Below are positions 10,743 through 21,942 of a DNA stretch of 64,000 nt, in pieces. The notes under the pieces were generated by a model. It searched no databases. It was not told the DNA's origin and worked only from the letters and a program-made list of their open reading frames with translations. The position numbers and the translations under genes were made by a program. Where the stretch lies: the NCBI GenBank assembly GCA_017311185.1, contig JAESUZ010004907.1:372001-436000 (forward strand), written 5' to 3'. The number at the start of each line of letters is the position of its first letter. Position 1 is the first letter of the stretch. Source of the stretch: Proteles cristata cristata (lineage: Eukaryota; Chordata; Mammalia; Carnivora; Hyaenidae).

Positions 10743-11414
10743 CCATCTTGGTAACATTCTTCATAGCTGGCAGAGTAATAATCCTATTCAGAAGGGGAAT
10801 AAATTAGGTTTAGCAAGATTTTCTATTCATGAATTGATTCTTACTTCCAGGGCTGAATCGTTCTTATCAGGCTGCTCAGAAAACTTCAGTTAAAGAATGA
10901 TTTCTAGAGTTTTTCATGGTATCAACATGAAACATTAAATATACGGATTTGCACTTCCAAGAAGTCACCTTATTTTCCTTTTGAAAAATCTAAACTTTTG
11001 TCCATGGTTTATCTTCTGGCAGTATTCCAGAACAAGATTATTCTTGGTAGTTCCATAATCACCTCTACCATTTCTTTTAGTGGTTTGTGACTCAGCAAAT
11101 GCATGATTATGTAAGTAAAAGCTTTCTAAGTTTTAGATTCTTCATATCTCATCTTTGCATCACCAGGGCCCAGCACCATGCCTGGTTTGTGGCAGGCACT
11201 TACCAGCTAACTGTTTGCTCAAATGAAACTGATCTTACTGAAGAATGAATGATGTTATCTAGTTTGCCAATGACTCACAGAATTGTTGAAAGAGTCAAGA
11301 GATGATGAATGTGGGCATACCCAATAAACTATTTAGCACCACACAAAGGGTCTCAAATTGTAGTATGTGAGGGAGCCTGGCAGAAAATATAAATGGGTGG
11401 CCCTTTGTTTTGTT
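10743..11414. other. mostly unique sequence with a possible L2/MIR scrap
   Basis: Nothing firm. A piece at about 11145-11225 (CAGCACCATGCCTGGTTTGT, GGCAGGCACTTACC) resembles an L2 or MIR 3' end but is too short to assign. Confidence 0.4.
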
Positions 11415-11428
11415 AAGAGTCAACATGG

Positions 11429-11650
11429 GGGCATCTGGGTGGCTCAGTTGGTTAAGCATCCGACTTTGGCTCAGGTCAGATCTCATGGTTCATGGGTTCG
11501 AGCCCCGCATCAGGCTCTGTGCTGACAGCTCAGAGCCTGGAGCCTGCTTCCGATTCTGTGTCTTCCTTTCTCTCTGCCCCTCCCCTACTCATGCTCTGTC
11601 TCTCTCGGTCTCAAAAATAAATAAACTATAAAAATTTAAAAAAAAAAAAC
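11429..11650 (+). mobile_element. CAN-SINE, older subfamily
   Basis: Head GGCATCTGGGTGGCTCAGTT, middle with TCTCTGCCCCTCCCC, tail CAAAAATAAATAAACT plus poly-A. Perfect 14-bp target duplication AAGAGTCAACATGG at 11415-11428 and 11651-11664. Confidence 0.95.
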
Positions 11651-11664
11651 AAGAGTCAACATGG

Positions 11665-13299
11665 AGTGGATCACGCCATGCTAGAGATTTTGTGATCCTT
11701 CTTACAGAGCATGTTAATGAGGGTCAGCTAACTGTCGTACCTGATGGACCCCGACATCCCCACTGGAACGAACATAACATAAATTGTTTCTTGTCCATAT
11801 AATCTTGTTCCAGGCTGGGGTAGAGTTGTGGGGAGGGGAAGAGCGGTAAGGAGGCTCTGCTCCACTCTGTCATTCATGGAAACAAACTACCAGGCTGCTA
11901 TTACCTTTAACTGCTTGTCCTGGGTATTTACCTACAGCCCAGGGAAGAACCATGAGCTGGGAGGGTTGCTCACCCATGATTGGTTTTTATGAGCGGTACC
12001 TAAAGGAGGTGCCCATAACTTTCATTCACATTTCATTGACTAAAACTCAGCGACATAGGCATACGTTACTGCAGTGGATGCTGAGAAATGAATTAAGCTC
12101 TGTGCCCAGGAAGAAGCAGAAGTAGCTTGGTGAATAGCCAGACTGTCTTCTGTGATTTTAAATCTGGGTAACCACTAAAAACGTTTGCAAACACTATCTG
12201 GTCACCGCCGCGTGAGCCAAACAAAACAAATCTGGAGGCTGACTGAAGCTCAAGGGCCTTCGGTTTGCAACTCTGCCCTGTGTACGAATGCTAAGTGCCA
12301 TTCTTATTAGCTAAGATGTCATTCTTTGGGATACTGAGATCTGAACTCATTTAAAGTGGCATATGGTCGCTTTAGAATGCAGTGAGTTGTTGTTTTTTTT
12401 TAATTTTCATATGGAAACTTTCTAGTTCTTGTACTGCCTTCTACATCATCTTCTGGACCAGTCATTTGAAGGGCATTCATAATAATGTATGTATGTCTGC
12501 ACTGCATCACTCCCATGTGACCTCCAAACCTTCCAGGAGTAACTGCCAGTCACCCTCTCTCCCTCGTGCCGCAGGTGATTTTCCTCTTAGACTCACCCTT
12601 GCCAAAGTCCTTTGTGCCGCGCTGACTGGGTGGAGGGCTTCGCTGGCTGTGGGAGACAGTGAGGTGCAATGGGAGGAGCTATACTGGGCCAGAGTGCTAA
12701 GAATCACCTCCATGCTTGCTGGCAACCTTTCAGGCTCTCCTCCCCATCCCACCTCTCTCCTCTTGAGCCATGGGCACAATGTTTCCTGCTCTAAATTTAT
12801 GTTACTCTGGAAAAGCCAACAGGAAATACCAAAAAGCAAACACCAAAAAGTTCCAGTTGAAAGGAGAGGAAATTCTAAATGTAAATGTTCATTTGCAGCG
12901 ACTTGAAGCCAGTGCTCTCTCTAACTTCTTTCACAAATAAACAGATGACTATGTTTAAGGCCTGGATCTGCTTTTTAAAGTAGCACAGATTTCTGAGGAA
13001 AAAGAGGTGTTTGCCCTAGATTACAAGGTAAAGGATCCCTGATGAACGGACACTATCAAAACGCACAAAGGGTTTCGTTGTCCTCGAAGAGCCTACAGTC
13101 TACAGGAAATAAAAGCACATGCATGTTTTAAAGACTGTATCACTAGGGGTATATTGGTAAGTTAAAAGGATAGGTGAAAAACTAAATCTTGAGAAAGACG
13201 TAGTCTTGATCAAAGTCTAGTGTTGGCAACGGGGATGTTGCCTGGGAAGAGTAATGGTGGACGGAACCAGCCAGGAGCGCGATCTATCAGTATGTTTAA
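11665..13299. other. unique sequence, no gene recognised
   Basis: No repeat is securely identified. The stretch ATTTCATTGACTAAAACTCA near 12030 resembles a common mammalian repeat, but too little matches to call. A 174-codon open frame at 12382-12906 begins at GTG, lacks any recognised domain and has a competing 110-codon frame on the other strand. Confidence 0.45.
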
Positions 13300-13650
13300 A
13301 ATCTGTAAGTATACTTCTTTTATCCAAGCAATTTTACCTCAGATCATTTCTCTTGAAAAAATAATACGATAGGGGTAAATGTGTGTACATAATTTCCATT
13401 TGATTATAGTGTGGTGTATAATGGGGAAAATTGAAAACACTTGAATATTCATTTATAGGGGACTGATTAAATAAATTATTGTGCACATATATAAAGAAAT
13501 GCTAGGTAATCATCTTAAAAGATGAGGCAAATCTATATGGGTTGCAATTTAAAGCCATCTATTTACAGTAAATGATAAAAGGAGATTAATTAAACATAGT
13601 ATAATCTTATCAGAGCAAATGATATTTATAAAGGCATTAGCATGTCCAAA
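13300..13650 (+). mobile_element. old L1M fragment, sense
   Basis: Matches the order of an L1 ORF2 3' region and UTR. AAATTGAAAACACTTGAATA stands where the usual text about counting copies occurs, followed by GGGGACTGATTAAATAAATT, ATTGTGCACATATATAAAG and AAAGATGAGGCAAATCTATA. Diverged and frameless. Confidence 0.6.
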
Positions 13651-13719
13651 AGGATACTTACTAAATCATGCACCACAGTAAGTAGAGAGGGTTCTAGGAA
13701 TTGTTAGAGTGACCATTTT

Positions 13720-13766
13720 ATCATCATCGTTATCCTTAGCATCATCATCATTATCAACATCATCAT
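13720..13766. repeat. ATC-rich low-complexity tract
   Basis: Imperfect ATC/TCA trinucleotide repeats (ATCATCATCATTATCAACAT and neighbours). Confidence 0.7.
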
Positions 13767-13789
13767 TTGGGGGGTACATACTAGTATCC

Positions 13790-13975
13790 AACGTTAAGCT
13801 AGACAATTTACAAATATTACCCCATTAAATCTCTATGACAACTTCCTGTGTTAGGCATTGTTATTCAGAATTTAAATATGAAAAAATATGGCACAGAGAG
13901 GTAATGTGTCCAAGTTAATGAGATATAGAGCTGGACTCAAACATCCCTGCCCAACTTGAAAGCTTTCCAAAACAC
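13790..13975 (-). mobile_element. MIR fragment, antisense
   Basis: Antisense MIR order: ACAAATATTACCCCATTAAA, TCTATGACAACTTCCTGTGT, GGCACAGAGAGGTAATGTGT, CCAAGTTAATGAGATATAGA, GCTGGACTCAAACATCC. Confidence 0.65.
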
Positions 13976-14114
13976 CTCAAATATATTAAATCTATCACTC
14001 AGCTCCAAGAAAAAAAATAATAATAAGTTTATAATCTAATGGAAGACTAGAAGAGGAGGAAAACACACATACAACTAAGAATGATGAAGGTGGTAAGAAT
14101 GATAGTAATTACCA

Positions 14115-14285
14115 GAGCTTATTTAAGTTTTATAGTTTACCGAACTCTATTCCAAGTGTTTTATATTTAATAACACATCTGAACTTTATGGCAACTATGT
14201 GACAGGTACTATTATCCCCACTTTACAGAAAAGAAAACTGAGGCCCAGAAAAGATTTGAAACTTTCTCAAGATCACAGTTTCGAG
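14115..14285 (-). mobile_element. MIR fragment, antisense
   Basis: Contains GGTACTATTATCCCCACTTT, ACAGAAAAGAAAACTGAGGC and TTTCTCAAGATCACAG, the standard antisense MIR core. It lies 140 bases from another antisense MIR piece. Confidence 0.72.
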
Positions 14286-14374
14286 ATCTTCGTGTCTAGC
14301 TACTGCACTAAGTGTTAAAGTAACGTAGGAAAAGGACCAGTGGATTCCCTTGAGACATCAAAGGACAAGATTAC

Positions 14375-14505
14375 TTCCAAAGAGGGACTTGTAAGCTCTC
14401 CGAGGATGGGGATCTTGCCTGCCTGTCCCTCTGGGGCTGCCTGGGCCTAAAACAGAGCCTGACAATGAGCTCTGCCATAAATGGTTATCGAATGAGCATC
14501 CTGGA
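14375..14505 (+). mobile_element. possible L2 3' scrap
   Basis: TAAGCTCTCCGAGGATGGGG followed by AACAGAGCCTGACAATGAGC and ATAAATGGTTATCGAATGAG fits a decayed L2 3' end. Short and diverged. Confidence 0.4.
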
Positions 14506-14699
14506 GGAGGCATTTCATCGGGACCATACAGAACTGTTAGATTTGGGCCAGGGTCCGGGGGGTGAAGAGGGCAGGGAAGACCAGTGAGGATGTACATTTC
14601 AGAGAGTCTGTGAGTTCACACGCCGAGCCTGTGAAGGGTGGCTCCCAGAGAAGAAACATAAAATGGGGGTACTTGGCTGCACATTAAAGCACACGAAAG

Positions 14700-14800
14700 A
14701 GGCTATGGAGGATAAGCCTGGGAAGTTATGTCAGCATTAGGTGATAAAGGGCTCTGAATGACAGGCAGAGGACTTTGGAATTTAGTAAATAAAAAGGGCT
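14700..14800 (-). mobile_element. possible L2 scrap, antisense
   Basis: TAAAGGGCTCTGAATGACAG and GAGGACTTTGGAATTTAGTA resemble the antisense L2 phrase also seen at 5990-6370. Low certainty. Confidence 0.35.
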
Positions 14801-14989
14801 TTGTTACAATCTTTTTTTCTCTGCTAAAGCTTGACAGACACAGAACAGGGCATTAGTTAACAACCAGCGAGATCAACTAAAGGAGAGAGAAACCAGGAAT
14901 AAGAGATCACTTAAGAGTATTACCTAATGGTACAGATGAGATTGGAAGGGCCCAAGCGAGCCAAGCCGTGCCAGGGCGGGGGGGCGGGG

Positions 14990-15535
14990 CCGAAGGGCGC
15001 AGAAGAGCCAAGAACGTAGAATGTGGCAAAGGTCTCTTTGGATTTCCAGCACGAAGACAGCGTTGTGGTTTCTAAAAATATGGCTGCAAATTCTTTGACG
15101 CTCTTTCCACTGGAGATGGGGGTCTATGTTCCCTTGTCTCGAACATAAGCAGAGGGGGCCAGGAGAGACGCTGTGTGATCCCAACGCCAGGGTATAAAAC
15201 TGCATGCAGCACTCATGGCCGGCGCCGTGGTAGAGGTCTGACCACCCTGAGACCGCCATCTGGAGAGGCCACATGGGGCCATTCCCAACAGTCCCGGCAG
15301 ACCCCGCGTTTGTCCCTACCCCAACAGTAGTGGAAGTGGAATGGAGAGCTCTTTCCACACCCCAGAGCCTGTGAGGAGAGCCTTCTTGAGCACCCCCCTC
15401 CCCCGGCGACCAGCCCATCGGGGAACGGAGTACCACCAAGTGGCTGCATTCAAGACCAGTAGAGGTAGAAGAACTGCCCAGCTGAGGTCTGCATGAATTC
15501 CTGATCCACAGCATTGTGCACTGTGTTAAAATTAC
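14990..15535 (+). mobile_element. ERVL-MaLR LTR (MLT1-like), degraded
   Basis: Contains GTAGAATGTGGCAAAGG, ATGGCTGCAAATTCTTTGAC, ACTGGAGATGGGGGTCTATG, TTCCCTTGTCTCGAA, GGGTATAAAACTGCATGCAG and a 3' part with CTGCATGAATTCCTGATCCA. These follow the order of an MLT1-type LTR. It is unusually GC- and CpG-rich on its left. A 196-codon antisense open frame across it is chance; no viral genes are present. Confidence 0.6.
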
Positions 15536-15779
15536 TGTTCTTACACATCGATCAACAACTGGAACAGAGGGCAGTAGTGTTATTTATCACCAAAACCAGG
15601 ATATTGGGGGGAATGCTAGTAGGTGTTAATAATTATGACAAAACAAGGGTTTAACTAGGATACGGTTATCCTGTTTATAAGCTTCTTGAGATCTTGTTCG
15701 CTATTTTTATCACCGGCATCTAGCTTTGCACATAAGCAGAACTTTGCTGATTAAATAAGTCAGTTTCTTTTTCCTTTCA
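15536..15779. other. unique sequence
   Basis: No recognised element; may include the decayed 3' tail of the preceding LTR. Confidence 0.4.
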
Positions 15780-16200
15780 TCAATGTATAATTTCACTAAA
15801 GTTTACAACTCTCCGATGTACACCCCATGAAAACTTTAAATATAAATAGGCCCGTGAAAACACGACCCAGATCAAGACGAAGAACGTTTTCACCTCTGTC
15901 TACGTTATGCCCTCACCCAGCCTACACTCCACCCAAAGATAGCATTTAATATCTAACTCTGTAAATCAGTTTTTCCGTTGATGCCATAAAAGTGAAATCA
16001 TGGAGTATGTACTTACTTCAATTGTGTCTGTGAAAGTCATTTATGTTGTTATTATATAGTTACGGTTTGTTCTTTTTCATTGACACGTACAATTCCACTG
16101 TATGACTATATCATAAGTTACTTTTATCCATTCCACTGTTGATGAAGATTTGGGTTAATTCATCTTCAGTCTACTATGAATCATGCCCTTGTTTGGATGA
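15780..16200 (-). mobile_element. old L1M fragment, antisense
   Basis: Antisense L1 3' text: AGTTTACAACTCTCCGATGT, ATCAAGACGAAGAACGTTTT, TATCCATTCCACTGTTGATG, AGATTTGGGTTAATTC, TACTATGAATCATGCC. Diverged. Confidence 0.65.
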
Positions 16201-16620
16201 TAAGTCTTATCATCAAGTGGACTTCCCCACTGCAGGCAACACACGAGGGAGAAACATGCCTTTCTTTTAAAGTGGAAGAAACGTGATAATGACAGCGAAG
16301 GTGGTTTGCATGTGTGTTCTCAGGAAAATTAATTTCAGGAAAGAGTACAGGGGGAAGTTGAAGATCTGAAAATTGATTCCCTTTAAGTGTTTTTGTCTAT
16401 TGGCTTCCTAGAAAATCTTTTCCATCCCCAGAAGCTCTTGCATTCCAGTATGAAGATAGCTACTTCAAGCAGAATTACCTCAGAGATCAGACAATTGAAT
16501 TTACTAATTAAAAAAAATTTTTTTTCAACCAACTGGTTGTTCAAGAACTTAAACTCAGTAATTATGGGAAAAGATGTCCTAACACAAGAACTTCTGTTCA
16601 ATTGTTATGCTTTTCAAAAA
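16201..16620. other. unique sequence
   Basis: No repeat or gene recognised. Opposing frames of 93 and 72 codons overlap at 16383-16668 and have no features. Confidence 0.45.
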
Positions 16621-16624
16621 GCCA

Positions 16625-16770
16625 TTCATTCATTAACAGTTATTTCTAGAGTACAAAGTATGGACTAGGCATGGACCCAAACTCTGAGGAAGCAGCAGTG
16701 AATAAGGCCAACATGTCCCCAGACGCCAGGAGTCTACAGTCAGTGGAAAGTACCAGAGAGACGAATAAAG
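16625..16770 (-). mobile_element. L2-type fragment, antisense
   Basis: Begins CATTCATTCATTAACAGTTA and continues CTAGGCATGGACCCAAACTC, then GCAGTGAATAAGGCCAACAT and GAGTCTACAGTCAGTGG. This is the familiar antisense 3' end of an L2-class repeat. Confidence 0.5.
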
Positions 16771-18379
16771 AGGATTGATGGAGGAGATTGATGGAACCAC
16801 CAGTCAAAGAATCCTACAGAAGGAACTTCTATAAGAGGCTTCTCAGTAAATCTCAGAGAACATCTTCATTGCTTTGGTTTATAACTTAAAGAAAAGACGT
16901 GTCCTCCTCAAGTGTATATAGATATATGTTTAAGTGTTAGTTCCTAATCAGACTCATCAGCCTGGTCATACACAGAACATAACTGACCAGTGTGGACAAT
17001 GTTATTGTCTAGAGCCTTTCATTTCTGTTGGAGTCTTTCATTATATATTGCCTGTCCATGAACATGATAAACACATTCCAGTTTCAGACAGTTCATTTTT
17101 AAAGTTAGGAAGAATAATATTTCACATATTAACACTTACAACCAAAGCCACGGTGTTTTATTTAAATTTACACATTATGATCCTTCACAGAGTTATAAAC
17201 AGAACTCTGCTTCATTAAATTGGTAATGACTCTTCCCTGCTGAGAGCATTTATTTCTATTTAGTTGTAAGCCACAGTTCATTTCTACTCATAAGCACAGG
17301 GACCTCCAGTGAATTGTTATCTGAGGTTCGCCAAAAGGTCTGTCCCAAAATAACTGTCCCCTTTAGCCTGTTCAACACTATGAAGTAACCAAAATTACAC
17401 TTAGTTGGTTCTGAAATCACCTAACACATGTCTGGCACATACATGTTTATAAAACATGAATGGAGAAAAAAAAGAGTTTTCTTAATATTGCAAATTTATT
17501 CACCCCAAAGACCAATATATTAAGCTTTTATCAATCTAAGTGAGGTTGTATTATTGTTTTAACTGTTCAATTGCCTAATAAGGACTCAAGAGAAGGGAAG
17601 AGAAAAATAATTGTCCTAAAACCTCTCTCTTTCTGAAGGCCACTACCCTGATTAGAAAATTTAGGAGAAAATTGGACTGTTTGGAGAATTGGAAAAAAAA
17701 ATCACTGACTATAAATGCTCCAGAGACCCAGAGCTCGAACCTTGAACTCCCTACCTCCAGACCCTCAAGTGACAGAAAACTAAAAAGAGTTTTGCTCTTG
17801 AAAGTTTTAGTCGAGTCATCTGGTAATGGCTGCCTGTACACCCAGCTGAAATGGATTCCTGACACATCTGGGCTCTGTGGGTGCTGGGATCCATTAGTAC
17901 TGTCTGCCACAGGCATAGCAGTGAGGGCAATCAAGACATATGGTATACATCCACCGCTTCTGTGCACCACAGTGATGTTTCTGCCACTGAGATTTGTGTT
18001 GGGTAAATTTCAAAGTCCAGGAAATTAGAACCATCATCTCTCCAGTAAATGAGATTCGATTATCAGATAGATTATCTGATGCCCCACCATTCTTTCCTGT
18101 AGGTGAGTCATCCAACGAACTATTCATTCACTGTAACTTCTCTGGATATTTTCTTCCTTAAATAAGGCTGCAAAATATATTTTTAAAGGCAGAAAATCTT
18201 TCAGCTTGATTGAAGTGTCTTGTCATTTTTCTAACCAAAGTCTGTCAGTCCTAAGTGATATAATTCTGTGATTCAGAATATTTAATTAAACCACCAGTTC
18301 ATACAACATAAACCATCAATTAGGCGGTTCATTGATGAACTGGCAGGTTGCATTCACACGGAGCCAGTAGGGTTGTTAT
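16771..18379. other. unique sequence with a GATA palindrome
   Basis: No gene recognised. Opposing open frames of 131 and 118 codons at 17575-18028 are not convincing. An exact inverted repeat, ATCAGATA-GAT-TATCTGAT, lies at 18062-18080, and a second imperfect one (CCAGTTCAT / ATGAACTGG) at 18293-18343. Confidence 0.45.
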
Positions 18380-18605
18380 GAGCTCTCAGTCTGGAGTCAG
18401 CCACTTGGACTCCCTCCCTTTTCTTTCACTTCCTCCCCATATCACTTTCGACAAGTTGCCTAAATCCCCTACCCTATGCATTTCCTTATGGTAAAATGGG
18501 TATGCTAATAATTCCTTCTTTACAGGTTGCTTTGAGGAAATAGAGATAGCCCTAGTAAAGTGCACATGGCATATTGCATCTATTTAATAAATACTGACTA
18601 TCATC
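18380..18605 (+). mobile_element. MIR fragment, sense
   Basis: AGTCTGGAGTCAGCCACTTG, CAAGTTGCCTAAATCCCC, GGTAAAATGGGTATGCTAAT, GGTTGCTTTGAGGAAATAGA and ATTTAATAAATACTGACTAT occur in MIR order. Confidence 0.65.
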
Positions 18606-20025
18606 ATCACAGTTTGGAAAAGCCTGAGAGATTCATTTTTCTAACCTCATTCAATAGCCAGATGGAAATATAATTAATCCAGTGTTACAAATTATTTTAC
18701 ATGCCTATATCTCTTCTTCCTTCCATGATCACAAGCAACAAACATCTATCTGTTTTGAAGGTTTTAAATATATTTATGTTTAAGAAGATTCTACATGTGA
18801 AAAGTCCTATAATATCCAGAGAAGTAAAGCCAAAAGAAAGCAAGGAATTAAATTGCATTACAATTTCCTTAATTCTCTTTTTAGTGCAAACATGACCTCA
18901 AAATACAAGAACACAAAACACATTAACAGAGACTGTAATGTCTGGAAAGATTCTTCATATGTGCAGAATTTTTTATAGAAATTCAAAGATTCCTGAAACC
19001 TTCAGGGGAGAAGGCAGAAGAATGAGAGATACAACTATAATTACTCAAGAGGGAAGAACTGTATTTAAAAGGTAACTGTCCCGACTTTGGCCTGTTAGCC
19101 TGTTTTATCTTACTTTCCATATAACAATGGACCGGTCTGATGATGGATTAAGCTATTTATTGTCTCTGATACTCATGTATAATTTTTCTTCATGGAAGCC
19201 CTTTTAGATGACTGTACATTCACAGTGTGGGATATTCCCAGGGCGGGGGGAAACATACAAATCTTCCCTTCTTTACATAAGATAGGTTTACCCGCATTAC
19301 AAACAACTGTGACTTTAACAGCCAACGTTTCTATTGATTTTGTGGCATAATTTTAACTGTGAGTTTGGCTCTTGGAAAAGTGTGGGTGTTTCCCAGCCCG
19401 AAAAGGCCTTCATTTACCTGTTCAGAACTTTAACTTGCTTTATTCTTCACATGGAATGGCCTTCATCATTTCACTAAGTCAGGCAAGCATTCGTTCATTC
19501 TCATTTAGAAATTAAAGAACATGGTTACATTTGTTTTGATAGTATCTCGATCTGTGTTGCAATTTTAGTTTTCCAGAATGGGGTGAGATGGAGTCTGGGT
19601 GCGAAAAGTTTGTTAGGAATCCACACCTGTAAAGGGGGAAAGCAGTGGAAGTAGGTTTGGGCAGAGAAAGTGGAAATACAATGAAACACAATGGAGCCCT
19701 GACAAAGCCTCGGCCACCCCTACGGGAAAGTCTGGAAAGAGGGTTGACCATCAGAGTGTCCCATGTCAGGCTGAAATGGTCAGGCTTCTGTCCTCCACCA
19801 CACTCACCGATGCAGGCTGCCCCAGGAAGGATGTCACCTCAGCCAAGTGGCTCTCTGCAGCAAGGGGGTGTCCCAGAGAGGCTGACAGCTGAACCTTTTG
19901 CTGACCACACTCCCTGAGTTCAGGCAGTGTGTAACTTCCTTGAAGGGAGAGCTGATGGTGTGGATCTGCGTCAGTCACCTTCAGCCTGTTGACACACGTT
20001 AAAACCTATGGTCTCCAGAAAGAGG
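18606..20025. other. unique sequence, no gene recognised
   Basis: AT-rich to 19500, then a more balanced stretch (19520-19980) with overlapping 70-90 codon frames on both strands. No repeat recognised. Confidence 0.45.
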
Positions 20026-20029
20026 TAAG

Positions 20030-20720
20030 TACAAGTGACCCTGTATTAGAATTCCCTTCTTTGTTTTTTTTTTTTAAACTAATGTTTATTTTTCTTAAAG
20101 GGTTATTTATTTTGAAAAAGAGCACATGCGTACAAGTGGGGGAGGGCAGAGAGAGAGAGGGAGAGGGAGAGAATCCCAAGTAGGCTTAATATGGACCCAA
20201 CGCAGGGCTTGATCTCACAATGGAACTGTGAAATCATGACCTGAGCTAAAAGAGTCAGATGCTTAACTGACTGAGCCACCCAGGCACCCCCAGAATTTCC
20301 TTCCTTTCAAAGGCTGAATAATGTTCTGTTGTATGTATCCACCACATTCTCTTTATCCATTCATCCATTAATGGATCCTTGAGCTGCCTTCACTTGTTGA
20401 CTATTATGAATAATGCTACTATAAATATGGGATATGACTCCCTTCACTCAGTTCTTTTGAATGAATGCCCAGAAGTAAGATTGCTGGATTATATGGTAAT
20501 ACTATTTTAAATTTTTCAGGAATCTCTCCATTATTCTCCATAGCAGCTGAACAATTTTACCCACACACAGTACACAAAGGTTCCAATTTATCCACATCCT
20601 TGCCAATCCTCTTTATTTTCTGTTGTTGTTTTTTTTATAGTAGCCATCTAAATAGGAATGAGGTGGTATCTCATTGTGGTTACTCCATATTTTTAACTTT
20701 TGTCCATGATTTATAATACA
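20030..20720 (-). mobile_element. L1 fragment, antisense, split by a SINE
   Basis: Antisense L1 ORF2 text: CTGTATTAGAATTCCC before the SINE, then TTTCAAAGGCTGAATAATGT, TTAATGGATCCTTGAGCTGC, AATAATGCTACTATAAATAT, GATTGCTGGATTATATGGTA and GAGGTGGTATCTCATTGTGG. Stops throughout. Confidence 0.8.
20064..20291 (-). mobile_element. CAN-SINE, older copy nested in L1
   Basis: Antisense SINE ending TGAGCCACCCAGGCACCCC. Target duplication AGAATTCCCTTCTTT (about 20048-20062) against AGAATTTCCTTCCTTT (20292-20307), diverged by two changes. The L1 reads continuously across it once the SINE is removed. Confidence 0.9.
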
Positions 20721-21636
20721 AAAGCTCTAATAGTACAGTGTCAGACATATCAATTCACTTACTCAACAGTGAGGTCCGATGAGAAGCAAGGGTCAAAGCA
20801 CACTGCCTCGGAGGTTCTGGGATGGGCATCCCTGTGTCTCTCAGCTGAGTTGGAAGCTGTTAGATCATAAGTATGTAACATATATTGAGGTGGTGATGAA
20901 ATATTTTATCAATAAAGTTTTAAGATCAAAATCTTTCAAACAACTGTTTCAAGGGTAGTCCTTTTGGGTTCCAGAAACCAGAGCCTAGAATCCTTAGATA
21001 CTATCTGCCTCCTACTTCTCAGCCAAAAACACACATAAAATAGCTATCATTTGGCTTGTGCAAAACACACACACACACACACATTAAGACCTAAGTTAAA
21101 ATGTGCCAAACTCAGTTTTTGGCAACAGAGTAAAAATTGCATCAGTGGTAATAAAATGAAATAAAACCAAAATTACTGATTAAAAGAGAGGCACCCCTCC
21201 TTAACGTGCTAGATGTTCTCAAAGGCAAAAGCCCAACTCAGTGCACAGAACATGTCTGTGTTTAGGTGTTCGGAGCAAACTTGAGATGAGATTGCCCAGG
21301 GTTTTCTTTTTGGAGACTGGTGACTTAAATAAACACATGCCAAAAAACAGCGCTGTGAGATGATAACAAAAATAAATAGAATCCGACAGTCCTATTAGAC
21401 ACGGCTCTCTTCCATGTAAGTTCACCTACTGAGTGAGTGTCAAAAGATACAAGTGCATAAATGAGCTCCCCAAAGACTCCTCTCGTGGGTTTTATACTAA
21501 AAGCCAAGTCATCTTTTTCCATCCAATTCCTTTCAAACAATGGAGGGCCCCGGCAACACTGAAATAGATAGAAGATTTCTAAGAGACGCTTCAAAAACAT
21601 CACCGCTCAACACAATTATGAGCTACTTGTAAAGCC
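20721..21636. other. unique sequence with a short (CA)n
   Basis: A CA run lies at about 21064-21083. No repeat family or gene recognised. Opposing antisense frames at 21219-21603 have no features. Confidence 0.45.
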
Positions 21637-21652
21637 AGGAAAGACTCATTTG

Positions 21653-21926
21653 TTTTTTTTTGTTTTGTTTTGTTTTTTTTAAAGATGCAAATTTTTTTTT
21701 TAATTTTTTTTAATGTTTTTTTTTTTAATTTATTTTTTAGGAGAGAGAGAGAGACAGCGTGAGCAGGGGAGGGTCAGAGAGAGAGGGAGTCACAGACTGA
21801 AACAGGCTCCAGGCTCTGAGCTGGCAGTCAGCACAGAGCCCGACGCGGGGCTCGAACCCACGAACCGCGAGATCATGACCTAAGCGAAAGTCGGACGCTT
21901 AACCGACTAAGCCACCCAGGCGCCCC
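21653..21926 (-). mobile_element. CAN-SINE, young subfamily, long tail
   Basis: Body near-identical to the young consensus (CCTAAGCGAAAGTCGGACGC in the head). The antisense tail is unusually long, about 85 bases of T-rich sequence including TTTTG units. Perfect target duplication AGGAAAGACTCATTTG at 21637-21652 and 21927-21942. Confidence 0.95.
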
Positions 21927-21942
21927 AGGAAAGACTCATTTG

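Noticed and set aside
12382..12906. 174-codon open frame, the second longest in the window
   Set aside because: Starts at GTG, no domain or homology recognised, and a 110-codon frame opposes it. It could be part of an unknown exon, but nothing supports that.
14924..15514. 196-codon antisense open frame
   Set aside because: It overlies an MLT1-like LTR on the opposite strand. GC-rich sequence has fewer stops, so the frame is probably incidental.
18293..18343. Imperfect inverted repeat as a DNA-transposon end
   Set aside because: Arms are only 9 bases, there is no TA or 8-bp target duplication, and no transposon consensus is recognised.
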